From NCBI GenBank assembly GCA_021014945.1, contig MU266399.1, positions 1 through 64,000 of the forward strand: DNA of 64,000 nt. The letters are read 5' to 3'. The stretch's first letter is position 1. The number at the start of each line of letters is the position of its first letter. The notes under the pieces are model-generated. The model was not told where the DNA came from and did no database searches. It worked only from the letters and a program-made list of their open reading frames with translations. This DNA comes from Leucogyrophana mollusca (lineage: Eukaryota; Basidiomycota; Agaricomycetes; Boletales). Made by a program: the position numbers and the translations under genes. This document shows, one piece after another, positions 35,000-47,939 of the stretch.

Positions 35000-37325
35000 C
35001 TATTCGCGCTGCCCAACGCGTGCCGCTGCACTCCCGTTCACAATACCATCCTGTGACCCCGGACGCGACTGCGAGTCCTCACGAATCACTGGAGGGGCGG
35101 GATAAGCGTTCATGATGCTAGCAAACGTCGCTGGCACAGGTTGAGCAGCAGGCGCGCTTGCGTTCCCTACATAGGGCGACTGCTGCTGCTGTGTAGGCGG
35201 GGGAGGTGGAGATGTATGCGACATAGAGGTACTGTCCGGTGGGGTGGCTGAATTCGCATGCGGGCGTGATTGTTGATTGTGGGGTTGCCGCCTGCTTTCC
35301 GTCTCTTTGGCAGGGGGTGGATGGTACTCGTGTATGCTGAGAGTATCAGCCGCTGCGGGTGGGGGGAGGACAATGGTAGCGAACGGTTGTGGCGGTAGAT
35401 GTGGAGCGGGGGCAGGGGTAAACGACGGGGATAGGGTGTCTGCAACGAATCCGTCCACACTTGGAGCATTAGGGTCGTGCTCTTCCGGGAGGGCAGGTAT
35501 GACGGCCGCGTGTCTACCACCTAGAGGTCTGTGTTACATCGCATCATATTCGAGAATGAGATGAGCGTGAAAAGGCACGGCCACGAAACTACAAAAAGAC
35601 GAGTGGTAATGATGCGAAACAATGGTCCCCGCATAATAGCCGTCAAGGACGACACTGCCCCTCCCATCCCAACGAAGACAAGAAAGTAAACTCACCCGCC
35701 CTCTACGAAGATCTGCCAAACGTAGTCACGCAAGCGGTCTGCTCCTGGCAGCTCTTGAATGAGATGTTTGATCGTATTTTGTCCGAGGCCGAAGAAGTCG
35801 GGACCCGAAACAGAATTAGAATGTTGGCGATTACGGATGGAGTTCGCCTGCTTGACGATGGTTGACCATGCACCCGTCGCTGTGCCTGCAATCATAGGCC
35901 GATCGGGTACGTCCGATGCAACGATCTGGAACTTGGGACCATCTCCGCCGTCAAGGATCGAGCAGTGATACACAACTTCTGCTGTTGGATCCACTGTGGA
36001 GAGGTATCGTCTACACGTTCGTCAGTATGTGCTGACACCCAGAAAACGATCCAGCTCACCGCGTCACCTCATATCCAACTGGAAAGATGTAGCGCTCAGT
36101 ATGGAAGTGCTCGCGCATGCACACCTCCCCAAGATTAACTACAGTCATGATCCCCACATTCAAAGGAAGTAATGGGTTCCCTTTTTTATCCCGGGGGACA
36201 GTTGGAATGCTGTAGTTTTTCGAAGTGACAGTATGTGCTTTCAGCCGTTTAGGCTTAGCGTGCCTTTGAACGTCGGATGGACGAGACGTTGAGGTGGACG
36301 CAGTCGGTGACATCTGGGGGGCCAGGGATGGAGAGGGGCCAGGTTGCGGAGGGGAGTTGTCAGGACGATGGTGACTACCATTTGCACTGTGATGGACAGG
36401 GTCATAATGGTCGTCCTGAGGCGATAGAATGGGGGAAAGAGATGACTGCGAGTTTGCTGGATGCGCGGACGGTCCAGGCTCAGAGGACAAAGGTGGCGGC
36501 ACCGGCGGCTTAATTCGCACGCGGGTGCCTTTGTTTGTCACCAATACTGGTGGCGCGTTTGGTCCGCCCTGGTGAGGTGGCGCAGGTGTGAAGGTCATCA
36601 AAGGCTGACCTTGCCCTGTTTGGCCGCCGGCCTCTTTGCCCTTGCCAGTTCCTCCACGGGAACGCCGAGCTGCACGCCGAGTCTCGCGCGCCTCTTCTTC
36701 CACGCGTTCACGATGTTCGTCTTCTGCGCGTTTGCGTGCCAGCGGTCCGATGTGCCGCGATGTCAGTAGCGGATCGATGCTGTGGTCATCGGTCTCATCC
36801 TCTGCCATCGCCTGGCGGAGGTTTGCAACGAAAGAAGTCTGCGCTCGAGATGTCAGTAGCGCTCGGGGGAAAGCGCTAGAAGGAGCATAGGGGACCCCAG
36901 CGACATTAGGTTCTGAATGCGATTCAAGTTCGTGTATACGACTCAAAATCAGCCTGTTTGTGGAGTTAAATAAAACCAAACGAAAAGTCTTAGATCCCAC
37001 ACGCACTCTCTTTCTTCTCTCATTTTTACGTTGCGCTCGCCAGAGCGCTGGAGTTCAGCGTGGGTTTCCTTGAATTTCTGTTTCAACTGGGTGTTGGCAC
37101 AAGCACATTACGAAGAGGATCAGAAGTACTTACATCTTCGAGCTCAAAGTATCTTCTTTTGAGTTTCCTGTACTTTTCTACAATTTCCTGGTTATCTTTG
37201 GAGCTCTGTTGTTGAAGCGGCTGGGATTGTTGAACCGAAGGTAAAGGCGGAGGAGGAGGACCCATTATGATATCTCTGTCCGGCGGGGGACCCATTGTGG
37301 TTGAGATTGAGCGACGACGGGACAT
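35000..37325 (-). CDS. FYRN/FYRC-domain nuclear protein (TBRG1-like)
   Basis: The start at 37325 gives MSRRRSISTTMGPPPDRD. A coiled-coil-like EIVEKYRKLKRRYFELED follows, as in TBRG1 relatives. The second exon (about 37006-36056 minus) holds a long charged and Pro/Ser-rich linker and then the FYRN block LPLNVGIMTVVNLGEVCMRE with HTERYIFPVGYEVTR. The next exon has the FYRC block VYHCSILDGGDGPKFQIVAS, DFFGLGQNTIKHLIQELPGA and YVWQIFVEGG. The C-terminus is Pro/Gln-rich and probably disordered. FYR domains are found in chromatin regulators such as MLL/Set1-type proteins and TBRG1; here no SET or JmjC domain is attached, which fits the TBRG1 type. Confidence 0.87.
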
Positions 37326-38026
37326 TTGTTGTTTGTGTGAAAAGTAAAAAGACAAGCTCGAAGCTAACGAACAAGCGCGCAAAGGACAACCTTTCCAACC
37401 AAGCTCAAACACGCCTACACAACTTACGCCAGCGATCCGTCCGCCTTTTCGACCAGGTCTTTCTCTACCTCGGCTAGTGGTCTATGTACTCTCTCATTTC
37501 ATATCCATACACGCTAACAAAGGATACCGCAGCGTCATCCGTGGTTTTGTTAACTGATAATCTTGGCGCGGAAGGGCTGTGAGTCTGAGACTTTCCGCTC
37601 AGCGTTGCCACCCAATTTGCGAATCTGCCACGGCGTTGAGTCCTTCACATCATTTCACATCCTCCAATTGCCGAAACCTTGTTGCCACTAACGCCTTCCA
37701 TCTTTCTATTTTCGGAAACCTCCATATCACCATCCCTTCACGCTTTTGTTCTTCACATTACCAGCTCCCAGTCATCAATGACAACCACGACATGGCACGA
37801 AGAAGGAGAACCGACCAACAAAACTCTGGATACATGTAGAACTACACGACGGACAAATCTCTTACGCCTAATCGGAAGGACTCGGAACTGGATACAGAAA
37901 GGCATCAGACATGTGCATAAATTACTATCTTACTCGCCGTCAACTCTGGGTACATGATAATACGTGGTCGGTGGAGCGAAACTCGAGAATATCCATGTCA
38001 GAACAAATCAAAAGCTGGTGGAATGT
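37326..38026. other. Intergenic, upstream of the FYR-domain gene
   Basis: About 700 bp between two minus-strand genes. Short ORFs only. It should contain the promoter of the FYR-domain gene and the terminator of the PAS gene. Nothing else was recognised. Confidence 0.4.
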
Positions 38027-39393
38027 CTATGACGTTGTACGGAGGATAACGAGAATTCCATCGGAATGAGCCGAGAAGATCGCATCAACGGCGATCTCCT
38101 CTTCGGAAGTTGCTGTTGGTGAGGCGCGAAATCTAGGTCTACTAGAAGAGGTTGAGGCAGAGTGCGACGACTGAGGCCGACTTGGTGGGTTTTTGGAGGC
38201 AGCCTTGTCTCGTCGACGGGATGGAGGGGGAACGGGGCGCTCACTACGAAACACGGTAAGGGTCAACTAAGAAGTCTCAAGTATTGAGCATACGGCACCT
38301 GGAGTCTCTGCCTTGGGGACAAAGAGTGAATTTTCCGAAGCCAAAACCTCCATCGCTTGGCTGGCCCCGCTCATTCACACCCCAGGCTTTAATAATGTCG
38401 ATCCAACTTCGTACGATCTCCTCGCTGCGTCGTGTCACGAAGTCGTAGAAGCTACGACCCATGATACTCGTGGTGGAAAGGAGAAGATCATTCGAGCAAT
38501 ATATGACGGTGCAATGGATAGAGAACCGGTCTAGAATGAGTGCTGAGCGCGACGACTGCGAGGGTAGCGGCTTGAAGGTAATAATTGCTGGAGGGGAGGC
38601 GGCGGTCTTCTCGGAGGTAGTATCACCCTCAGGGCCGTCTGACGCTGGAGACGTTGGGGTGGACTGGGTAAAAGAAACGGGACTGGTGGAGATGGGGCTG
38701 GGTGGCATTGGTGATGGATCGCCCCATCGCTGCGATTACATGAGAATGCGATCCATGAAAATAATCTGCGACTGCTTACTCTGAGCTCAAAGTCACGAGC
38801 TGTTGGGGTTACCACCTCGACTTCTTGCGCGGTAGAAGCATTGTGCATCGCCTTCGCGCCGGGGGCAGCGAAGGATACGCTACCCACAAGTACGTTGTGC
38901 ACTACAGTTCGAGACTAGGCAAGGTCAGGAAATATACGTCCCACATAAGTTCGGGTTGCTAACGACGGCGCATAGAATATATCCTTTAAACGGATCTTTG
39001 TGCTTTAACCGAAGATATGCGAGTACAGCGGCTTTATCTTGCCGTATAGTGTCACTGGTGGATCAGCACCGAGGGTTAGTCTCATACAAATTTAAACGGA
39101 ATTGGCCAAAAGTGCCGGAAGCTCACTAATGCATCTGCTTTACTTGAGGGAATTCGTCTGGATGGACAAGTTCTAAAGCCGGCCGCCCAACCAGTTCGCG
39201 AGGCTCGAACCCTACAAGAAGTCAGCCCACTGATGGTACCCACAAGAAAGGGTCCAACCTAAGAGGTCTGACACCGATTCAGTAAGGAAAAGCCAGCGTG
39301 CCTGTCAACACAAAATATTTGTTAGAGCCAAGTGCGGAAGAGAAACTACCGCCTCACGTCCTCAGAGAAGTCTACAATTGCAACTTCGAACAT
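38027..39393 (-). CDS. PAS-domain protein with two PAS regions
   Basis: Fungal PAS protein. The first PAS region is split over short exons: MFEVAIVDFSED (ATG at 39393), ARWLFLTESVSDLL, GFEPRELVGRPALELVHPDE, TIRQDKAAVLAYLRLKHKDP with FKGYILCAV, and RTVVHNVLVGSVSFAAPGAK. Junctions GTGAGG...CAG and GTTGGA...TAG keep the frame. A Ser/Pro linker leads to a second PAS-related part with LILDRFSIHCTVIYCSNDL, GRSFYDFVTRRSEE and GVNERGQPSDGGFGFGKF. The C-terminus AVDAIFSAHSDGILVILRT matches the ending of such proteins. There is no zinc finger, so it is not a complete white-collar protein. PAS folds sense light, redox or ligands; the ligand here is unknown. Some intermediate junctions near 39000-39130 are uncertain. 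Confidence 0.8.
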
Positions 39394-40120
39394 CGTTGAG
39401 GTTATGTACGCCTAGCGAGGATGCGAAGCACGTACTGAATGAAACGCGTGGGGTGTTGGATTCCATGGCTGACTGAATTGTCCCGACCTGCTACGGGGGA
39501 CACCGTCCGTCCAATGTGTAGGTAGTCTGGGTTCAGGTGTTGAACGGGCCCTAGAGTTTTTAAGGATGAGGGCTTAGTCTTTGAGGCGGGAGATGGGCAA
39601 CTGGGTACCGACTCACGACAGAGTGATGGCCCTTTATCTGTTTCCAGTTCCGTTTTTTTTGGTGTATAAGGCACTCGGAGTCCGAAGATCTTCTCCATCA
39701 CAACAAAAAGGATATGAGGTCTTTGGAGATTGGAATCGTGTCTGTACAGCGTGTGCATGTATTGTTCCCGCATACATGCTTTCAATAAACGAGCGACTCG
39801 GAATCAGACTGACATCTGATACTCCGCCACCAGCAGGTCTGCCTGCAACGACACGCACGGCTGCAGGGAAGTTTATCGCAATTCTCACCCAAAAGGTTTG
39901 TTTCAGTCTTGTCTTGTGTTTGAAAACGTACTCAAAAATAATGATTCTCCGTTAGTGCGGCTCCTCGCTTCGCTAGATCTCGGGGACAAAACCGTGACCA
40001 CCTCAATCTTGCCCCCAACTTTGTCATTGAACAAGGTTTTGGAAGCTCGAACTCTCAATCTCAGCGTTCACACCAGACCTTGCTGGGAAAACTGGTTATT
40101 TTTACGCCATTTGACCCACA
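39394..40120. promoter_or_regulatory. Divergent intergenic region (PAS / TRM61)
   Basis: 727 bp between start codons on opposite strands, presumably holding both promoters. A ttttttttggtgtataagg stretch near 39653-39670 resembles a core promoter but is far from either start. The ORFs here on both strands are not supported. Confidence 0.35.
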
Positions 40121-41929
40121 ATGTGGTCCACAGATCGAGAGGTCGCCGTAGGCGATGTAGTCATCATCTGGCAGGTTTGGTGTCCACACATCACCCTCGT
40201 AGGGTGGGACTTGACGTTTCTCTGTCTTAGACGCGAGACATTATACAGCCTTTGTTAATCACACCAGGAAAAGACTTCAACAGCAGGTTTGGGCACTATC
40301 GTCACGCAGACCTCATAGGTATTCCGTATGGCTCAAAAGTGGGGTCTCGCAATGGTAAAGGCTTTATCCACGTTCTTCGACCCACCCCGGAGCTTTGGAC
40401 AATGGCTTTACCCCATCGCACTCAAATTCTATATCTTGCCGATATCGCATTCATCACCTCGTGGCTGGATATAAGACGTGGAAGTCGCATCATTGAAGCC
40501 GGTACGTAGACCCTCGATACTAGGACTATCAGAGCCCAGGGAAACACGCGCCGATTTACCGCTGAGACCCAACACGTTGCGTGGGGGGAGATCGGTTCCA
40601 AGTGGCATCACGAAAGAATGCCGACTCGGAGTGCGCGCGGATCTTAATTGATTCACGAATGTATTGCCATCGAGCACAAGCTGGGGAAGTGGAAAGTGCC
40701 GGGCGTGTCCACGATCATCGTTAAATGAACAGGAGATTGACTTGTCGCCCGAGATCGACTTGCGCAGTGTCTATCTTATTCCCTTCTCTCTTTTCCGTTA
40801 AGTACATCATCTGACGCCCTGCCTGGATGCATTTAACAGGTACGTAACTCAATCTCACGAGAACGTCTTTCAAAGACCATATGTCCGATGTTTACCGTTT
40901 CATACGAAGGTACCGGCTCGGGGTCGTTCTCCCACTCTGTGGTGAGAACGATCGGGTCAGCGGGCCACCTTTGGTCTTACGAATTTCACGAAGCACGAGC
41001 GGATAAGGCAAGGTGAAGACGTCGCCCTAATCAGAGGATACTGGCGCGTTCATATAAACCCTTTTATTCAGAGAAGAATTCAACCGACATGGTATGGCGG
41101 ACATTGTGACCCTGACACATCGGAATGTATGCAAAGATGGGTTCACAGTGACTGATACTGTCGACTCCGGTACGTCAATTCTACCGATCTCGTCAAAGAA
41201 TGTTCGACGGAACTTATTATCTGCAGTCTTTCTTGACCTCCCCGCTCCGTGGGACGCCGTGGACCATGCCAAAAAGGCTCTCCGGGTATGTCCACACCTG
41301 TGATTTTGTGAACTAACTCATACAGTAGTGATTGCACAGAAGGATTGCACCACGCGGATATGTTGCTTCAGCCCTTGTATGGAGCAGGTTTTACGCACAG
41401 TCAGCGCTCTTAATGACGCAGGTTTCACGGGTGCGTCGCGGCATCTCAAGCAGATCTACCTAGACGTTAATGCTGCACATCCACAGATATCACTATGTAC
41501 GAAACTTTGTTGAGGCCGCACGATGTCCACCAGATACCCGCTGCCCTGTCCCTCAGTGAGATTATCGACAGACTGAAGAAATCAGAACTGAAGCGCGAAG
41601 AAAAGCGACTACGACAGATTGCCAACTCCAGTAAGAGGAAGAGAGACGACAGTGTCGACGGTGTCGACCAAGAAGAAGGGGGCAAAAAGGTGAAGAGGGA
41701 GGGCGGGGCCGGAGGGAAATTGGAAGAAGAGCCTGAGGTCTTGGATACCACAGTGGAGCCGGTGAAGGTAGTGTTCGAAGGTCACATGGGGACGACTCCC
41801 GCACCGGGGCAGGTCTCGAAAGTAAATGTATCAAAAGCCATACAGGAAGTGCGAGGGCACACCTCATACCTTACCTTTGCACGATTGGTTCCCACCCCGG
41901 CTGAAAATGGGGTCCATTCGTCCGTATAA
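40121..41929 (+). CDS. TRM61: tRNA (adenine(58)-N1)-methyltransferase catalytic subunit
   Basis: SAM-dependent enzyme that, with TRM6, makes m1A58 in the T-loop of tRNAs, including initiator tRNA-Met. The start is [18 protein letters not shown]. Exons then give [63 protein letters not shown] motif [14 protein letters not shown] (across the 408-nt intron 40502-40909), [77 protein letters not shown] and [20 protein letters not shown] basic Lys-rich tail follows. Seven or so exons keep the frame. The first large intron is unusually long for this genome. The gene is convergent with RAD4, 100 bp away. Confidence 0.94.
40501..40846 (+). other. Candidate insertion inside TRM61 intron between 8-bp direct repeats
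   Basis: GGTACGTA occurs at the splice donor (40501-40508) and again at 40839-40846, directly after a tttaacag acceptor-like sequence. Removing 338 bp between them would leave a normal 70-nt intron. This could be an insertion with an 8-bp target duplication, or a nested or recursive splice site. Confidence 0.4.
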
Positions 41930-42029
41930 CATTAACTGCTCCGTTTTTACCAACTTTCGCTAGATTTAGAATAAAATAAAGTGTGACATCTGATATTTAT
42001 GATCGGTATAAGGTATCAGAGAACCACGT

Positions 42030-45000
42030 CTAATCTTTAATTGCCTGTCTATATGCCCTCTCCATATCTGCTTCTTCTTGGACCTTGGCTGCACTTTTCT
42101 GCGGTCGAGGACGCAGGACTCTCGCTGGCGTAGAACTTGAAGCTGGCGCCGAGGGCCTTCGACCACGCTTTGCAGGAGTCGTGTGATTGTCAGGATCAGA
42201 AGAAACGTTTCCACTGTTCCCCCTCGGCCTCTTTCGCGCAGTTTTCCTGTTAGATAATGCCCGTGTCAAAGGCGTGTCCGCATGGCCTTTGGCTGCGCCA
42301 GCGCGTCTCGCGCTGGCTTTGACGGCGGACTTGGTTGAAGATCCAGGAGCTGCGAGATCTCCTTTTTCGCCGGATGGATGAGCAACAGCAGCTTCGCTTT
42401 CTTGCCTCGCAGCGGCCTCGGCGAACTCGCGCATCGACCTCGGGAGGCCATTCATACGTGGTGTCTGAACTTCGGCGACAATATCGCCCATCTCAATATC
42501 CTCGTTGGGGAGGGTGGTCGACAAAGGCTCGTCAGTAGAAATGCCTACGGCAGTGACGGAAGTGTGGTCACGTCTGACTTTGCCAGTGCCACCACTAAGA
42601 TCGTTGGGGGCTATTGGAGGGGTAAAAGACGATGACGGCGCGGGATGCAGGTCTTTCGGGAGGTGAAATGCTTCCACCACATCGTCCGCGGTAGTAAGAA
42701 ATCCACCTGGCTGCTAAATAACCCTAGACTAAGCACGCAGTATCCTTTGAATGAGATGCACTAACCTCCTCATCTCCACCATCTGCAATTTGTGTGTCAA
42801 GCCAGTGTGGTTGCTGATCACCTTCTGAATTGGGAGCATACTGCTTCTGAAGGCGTTCCCGGATTCGGAGGCCTTGCACAAGGCGTATCCATCGCTTCTG
42901 GACTTGATCCAGACGTTTTACACGCGCCTTCTCTTCTGCCTCTTGTTCGGCTTCTAGATAAGCCTGTAGTCAGAATTAAGTTCAGTCGCGCCAAGTGTTC
43001 CCAGTCGAGTCAATAATCCAGACCTCGACTATCACGGTTTCGTTTTCGGCAGCGACGACAATACCCTCAACCACCGGAAAGGCTTTGCGTTTCTTAAATT
43101 CAAATCCCGTCTGTCACTGCACTCAGCGGATTTGTTCGCATCATGCCTTGCATTGCGGACCCACCACAGCCTCAGCGTAGTCAAACCCCAGTTTCTTAGC
43201 AACTTTGGCCACTCCTTTGACTGTGGAACAGACGTCATCATAGATCTGCAGCGACTGAAGCGGATGGACATACAAGGTATATGTACCCCACCCTCCGGGA
43301 GCATCGAAGGTACGTACAGATCAATGCTGCCAAAATCATTTTTGGGGATTTTTCCCTACGCCACTGGTTCAGAATTGAGGAAAGAAACAAAGAGGGTGAC
43401 CTACATCGACGATTGGCTCGGGCCTGTATAGCTCCGTCTGAGCCCGCGCGTACAGCCCCTGCAACACCTCTTCTGCGCCTTCTGCGCCGTGCTCATCGGC
43501 TCTTGCGCGCTCCAACGCCACTTCTACCTCTCTTTTGCGGCCAATGGTGACTGCGCGCTGCGTCACCATCTTCATTGGCTGACAGCCTTCACGCACTTTC
43601 CGTCCCTGTCTCATCCAATTCTCCGCGGTCTTCAAGGCGATAACCGAAGACCGAGGGTATACAGGCTCCCCCCGGAACTTACCCAGTTCAGTAGGAGGAT
43701 CGATCACTTCCGAGCGCTTGAGATGGCGGGACAGGGCATACCTGAGGGCACGATCAGCCTTGCGGTTAAAATTTGATATGAATGTCAACGTGCAGGGGGT
43801 GATCCTTAAATCCAGCCATCGTAGTGGGCATGCCCTCTGTCAGCTGGTGATTGTGGAGTTCATCATCTTCGAAGTCGTCTCTTTGCTAGAGATGGGAAAA
43901 AGAGGACTGGATGAAGGACCGGAAGGTAAAGACCGGATCACCCACAAGTCGATATGGTCTAGTCACAGTCTGCAACACACGTTCCCACCATTCTTTTCGG
44001 GTCCTACCGCCACCGCCAGCCCCTACGCCTTGTATTTTGGCCACTTTGGCAGTATAGTCTCGCGCATACCGGGCTGTGACGTCACGACCATAGCCATCCT
44101 CTTCAAGGGCGATTACATACAGCATGCGATTTTCTTGAAGGATTGCCGACCTGGATGGACCCGAGGCTGCAGAAGGCGAGGGATCAAAAACTTGACGTTT
44201 GTTGACTATGGCGCGAATTGGGTCGATAGGTAGCCAGCGCGAATCCGCACGGGAAAATACTTCGGTCCAGAACACAGGGGGCGTGGATAGAGGATCAACA
44301 GGGGCTGTTGTGGACTCGTCAGTCAGATAACCGTTTCGATAGACAGAAGTACCATTAGATGAAGAGAGATGCACATACTTTGAGACCGACTGGAACTCGA
44401 CAGGATACCTTGGGACTTATTCCCGGCCTTGGTTTTGCGTAGTCTAACAGCGGGATTGGTATTTGCCCCTCCCTGTATTCGAGCTGGGATACGGCTTCCT
44501 CCGGCATTATCAACTGGAGGTAGTTCGTCATGAGCTCGCTCCTTTCCTTTTCCCTTGATATCCGCCTTGCTGTTGGTTCCCGTGTCTTCTATCCGCTCTT
44601 CATCGCTTTCCTCAGCGCCTTCAGATATATCGACCAACTTCCCCTTGCCTTTACCGAGTCCTTTGACACCCTTTGTCGCTGCTTTGGACTTTGACTTGCC
44701 AATTCCGGTTTGCCAGGGGACACTCTGCAGGCTGACGACTAGCCTAGCAGGAATATCAAGTGCTCGACACAGAGCAGTAAAAAGCTGCGCACTCGTGTCG
44801 CGAGATCCACTTTGCATTAGGGCGTGCTTCATGAGACTGTTCGCGCTTCTCACTACCTCCTCGCCTTCTTCTGCGGGATATTCGGCCATATCATCGAATG
44901 AATGGGCACTCAGCTCCTTCTGTACATCGTCAAAAGTCCGATTCCTGATGTGACCAATCGGAAGCACAGTGAAAAATGAACCCGTCCACCATTCCACCAA

Positions 45001-45541
45001 TCGTGTAACAGCGGCCTCGAAGAGGCGTCCGCGTTTGTTCTGGTCAGGCACGCGTGATTTATGAATCATTGCGAACCCATTTTGAATGGCCAGTGGGGTC
45101 AGCGAGAGCAGACGCGCCTGGTGAAGTGGTGATTATGTAGGATGTGACGAGGGAAGGAGACAAGACACTGACATGCAGCAATTCATCGTTCAACCAGGCA
45201 TTGCGTACCCTAGCGTTGGCTAGCAGGCAAACGGTATGGATCTTATGGGACCCTATCCTGACGAGTCGTTCGGCGTGCGATATGCCCGCCGCCTTTTTCC
45301 TGCGAGTATTCAAACCAACGTCAAAACGTGCCGTTCTCACTCAAGATGATACCGACTTAGAATCATCCTTCTTCGGACGCGTCTGAAGGGTAATCTCAAT
45401 GTTTGCTGGCGTTGAACTTGGCTCTTCTAGATGAAGTTCAATTTCTTCGTGTTCATGGGCCCCGTCAGGCACTTCAACTTCCTCCCAGTCGAGCTCTTCG
45501 TCGCTTGTTTGGCTCGCCATAGAATTATCGTCTTCTAGCAT
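42030..45541 (-). CDS. RAD4: RAD4/XPC nucleotide-excision-repair damage sensor
   Basis: DNA-damage recognition protein of global nucleotide excision repair, acting with RAD23. The start at 45541 gives MLEDDNSMASQTSDEELDWE. The transglutaminase-like fold is seen in RLVEWWTGSFFTVLPIGHIR, DTSAQLFTALCRALDIPARL, PPVFWTEVFSRADSRWLPID and DVTARYARDYTAKVAK. The beta-hairpin domains include YALSRHLKRSEVIDP, PVYPRSSVIALKTAENWMRQ and GRKVREGCQPMK (BHD1), then LYRPEPIVD and a later YAEAVVGFEFKKRKAFPVV (BHD3). A basic, Ser/Pro-rich C-terminal tail ends at 42030. Several short introns are needed, and exon edges between 42700 and 43400 are approximate. An internal Lys-rich linker (about 44500-44700) is low complexity. 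Confidence 0.92.
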
Positions 45542-46606
45542 GGTGGAATACAGGAATCAAAGGACAGCGAACTTACAGTAAAGCCGGCTTCATGATTGAC
45601 ACGTGAGTCACAAGGTCGGTCACGGTTCCGCTTTAGTCACAGCCACGGCTTAGTTACATGTGCTTCGGCATTGACGAACACCTTTGTAGATGATCGACAA
45701 CACAAGCTTGGCCGGGTCCTGGGCGACTTCCAGCGGTGAGTCAACTGTCTTTATCCTTATATCCATCTATGTACCCCTCACACTTTTGTTTCACGTCTTC
45801 CTATTTACTTCAAACTGCTTCATAATTGCTGACGCAGCCAAGCGACCCGGGTGCGAATAGTTTAAGTTCGCAACACTACCCGTCATCATCGAGACGCGGG
45901 CATGTTACACCCGTCCGAATCGCTCCACCAATACTAGGCTTGCGGCCGATTGATGAGCGAGGACGGCACACCGTCAGCGTTTTTTTTTTAGTCCCCGATA
46001 AGTTGCGTTGAAGATCGCCGGAACGCTGGACGGGTTCATAAGGCGGTCGCTAGCGTGCCTGTTCAATCAATGGATCCGTTGACGCCCAAAAAAGGTTATT
46101 TTGGTAGGATTCGTATCTCCGATATTCATGGCATTCGACTAAGTGACGTGTAACTCCTACCTTCTTTCCCTTGTCGCTATCGTCTGTAGGTATCATACCA
46201 ATAGTCTGTATATTCTCGCCTGCGTGAGCCGCTCAGCGGCTCCTGGCCGAAGTACAATTCAACTTCGGACACCTATCGCGCAGATATACCGATGTGACGC
46301 CTTATATCTGACGGACACACAGCATGACGCCAACCTGCCGCTCGTATCCCATGTGTTGGAGTCAACTAAAACTTAACGCGTACGGATCTTGCACACCGAA
46401 ACAACCAGGGTGGAAACTCTACGCCGACCGGCCCCCCATGCGATTCGATAGGATCATATACTAACCGCCCCCCGATCCGGTTGCCCTCCCCCCTAAGCGC
46501 CCCAGTCCCTCTTCGCGTAAACACTGCCTGCTACGAGGTACTTATAAAGCACCTTTCATCCACACCCTTTGTTTAACACACCCCACCCTTTCACCTCACC
46601 CTCACC
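45542..46606. other. Intergenic, divergent promoters of RAD4 and SDR gene
   Basis: About 1.06 kb. No gene is supported; short ORFs lack family features. A TATAAA at 46543-46548 lies about 60 nt upstream of the SDR start codon and is followed by a pyrimidine-rich leader, which is typical of well-expressed fungal genes. Confidence 0.45.
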
Positions 46607-47531
46607 ATGGTTAAGAAGCTCACTTGGTTGATAACAGGGTAAGCTTTGTCCGTTCTTGTTGAAGTAATCTGAACCTCAACTCCGTGTCTTGTAGGGCCTC
46701 CCGTGGAATTGGTTTGGGTCTCGTAAAAGCGCTTCTTGCCTCACCTGAAAACATCGTTTTCGCCCCTTGCCGGGATCCTGCGTCCGCTCGTGAGCTCCAA
46801 GCACTCTCTGGGGCGCACCCCGGTTCCCTCCGCGTTGTGCAGCTAGATGTCACCGAGGAGGCATCTATTCACAGCGCGAAAGCCTTGATTGAAGGCCTGC
46901 TCGATGGGAGCGGCCTTGATTTCCTGATTAACAATGCTGCTATTGTACGTCGACCGGGGTTTCCAAGTTTCAAAGGAATACATGGCTCACGCAATTATTC
47001 ACAGACAGCGAAAGATGATCGTCCATCAAATTTTACAATTGCTGACCTCACAAGTGCTATGATCTCGAACGCTGGTGGTCCAGCGATTGTGACCCGCATA
47101 TTCATTCCTCTCATCGAGCAAAGTTCCAGGAAGGTTATTGTGAATATTTCCAGCTCGCTCTCGAGCATTGGGACCGACTTTGGCGGCCAAGAGGCGACAT
47201 ATAGTATGAGCAAGGCGGCTCTGAACATGCTGGTAAATAATTGGGGTTTCAATCAGCCTTATCGCAACTTACGGCCGCCAGACTTATAAACAGCACAAAG
47301 AGCGACCTGATCTGATTCCCTTCCTCCTAGACCCAGGATGGGTCAAGACTGGTGGGTTTCCGCTAATAAAGGTGATTGCACACTGACGCAAACCTACCAG
47401 ACATGGGCGGAGCTGGCGCTTCCGTTGAAACGGAGGATAGTGTATCGGGTATGCTGCGTGTTATTATTGGGGCCACACACGAATACGCAGGACGGTTCTA
47501 TAGCTATACGGGGAAGACCATGTCTTGGTAG
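46607..47531 (+). CDS. Short-chain dehydrogenase/reductase
   Basis: Classical SDR oxidoreductase using NAD(P)(H); the substrate is unknown. Exon 1 (46607-46638) encodes MVKKLTWLITG. The intron splits the nucleotide-binding motif TGASRGIG, and exon 2 starts at 46695. Later exons read LDFLINNAAI, TAKDDRPSNFTIADLTSAMI, KVIVNISSSLSSIGTDFGG, YSMSKAALNML (catalytic Tyr and Lys), TYKQHKERPDLIPFLLDPGW and VKTDMGGAGASVETEDSVSG, ending TGKTMSW at 47531. The catalytic Ser lies in ISSSLSS. All joins keep the frame. The protein is about 250 residues, the usual length for this family. Confidence 0.92.
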
Positions 47532-47939
47532 GAACCTCGCTTTGAAAGTCTGTATTGCACTTAGTCCTTTAATCCCCCAATACCTTTAACATTGTGGCGT
47601 CTCGATTCAATCAAAGATCCTAGACTATATCGCGTGGGTCATTTCGTCAGTGTACCAGACGTGGCAGCTGGCACGTATTCTCGAACCGAGAATTCGAGCC
47701 TCTGGTCCCACTTCCGGACGTTCCGTGGTTGTTTAAGAGAACTATGAATCAGCAGGATGGCTTGCCACGAGAAGTCAGCAGTATTGAAACGGGCCACAGG
47801 CTGCAAGGAAGACTCGACATGATGTGAAATGGCCATCTCAACATCTGAGCATCCTTTTACAAGTTAGCCTTTACGTGACAAGCTCGCCAATCAGCACTGT
47901 AAATTACTGAGTTATTTATCATGATGCAGCCTTCGACAT
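47532..47939. other. Intergenic, no gene recognised
   Basis: About 400 bp between two plus-strand genes, with no feature beyond the presumed SDR terminator and the MYND-gene promoter. Confidence 0.4.

Noticed and set aside
39180..39240. tRNA-like ggttcgagcc on the minus strand
   Set aside because: No T-stem pairing or acceptor stem forms, and the bases are an exon of the PAS gene (GFEPRELVGRP).
39581..39955. 124-codon plus-strand ORF upstream of TRM61
   Set aside because: It lies between two divergent genes, has no splice link to TRM61 and shows no family features.
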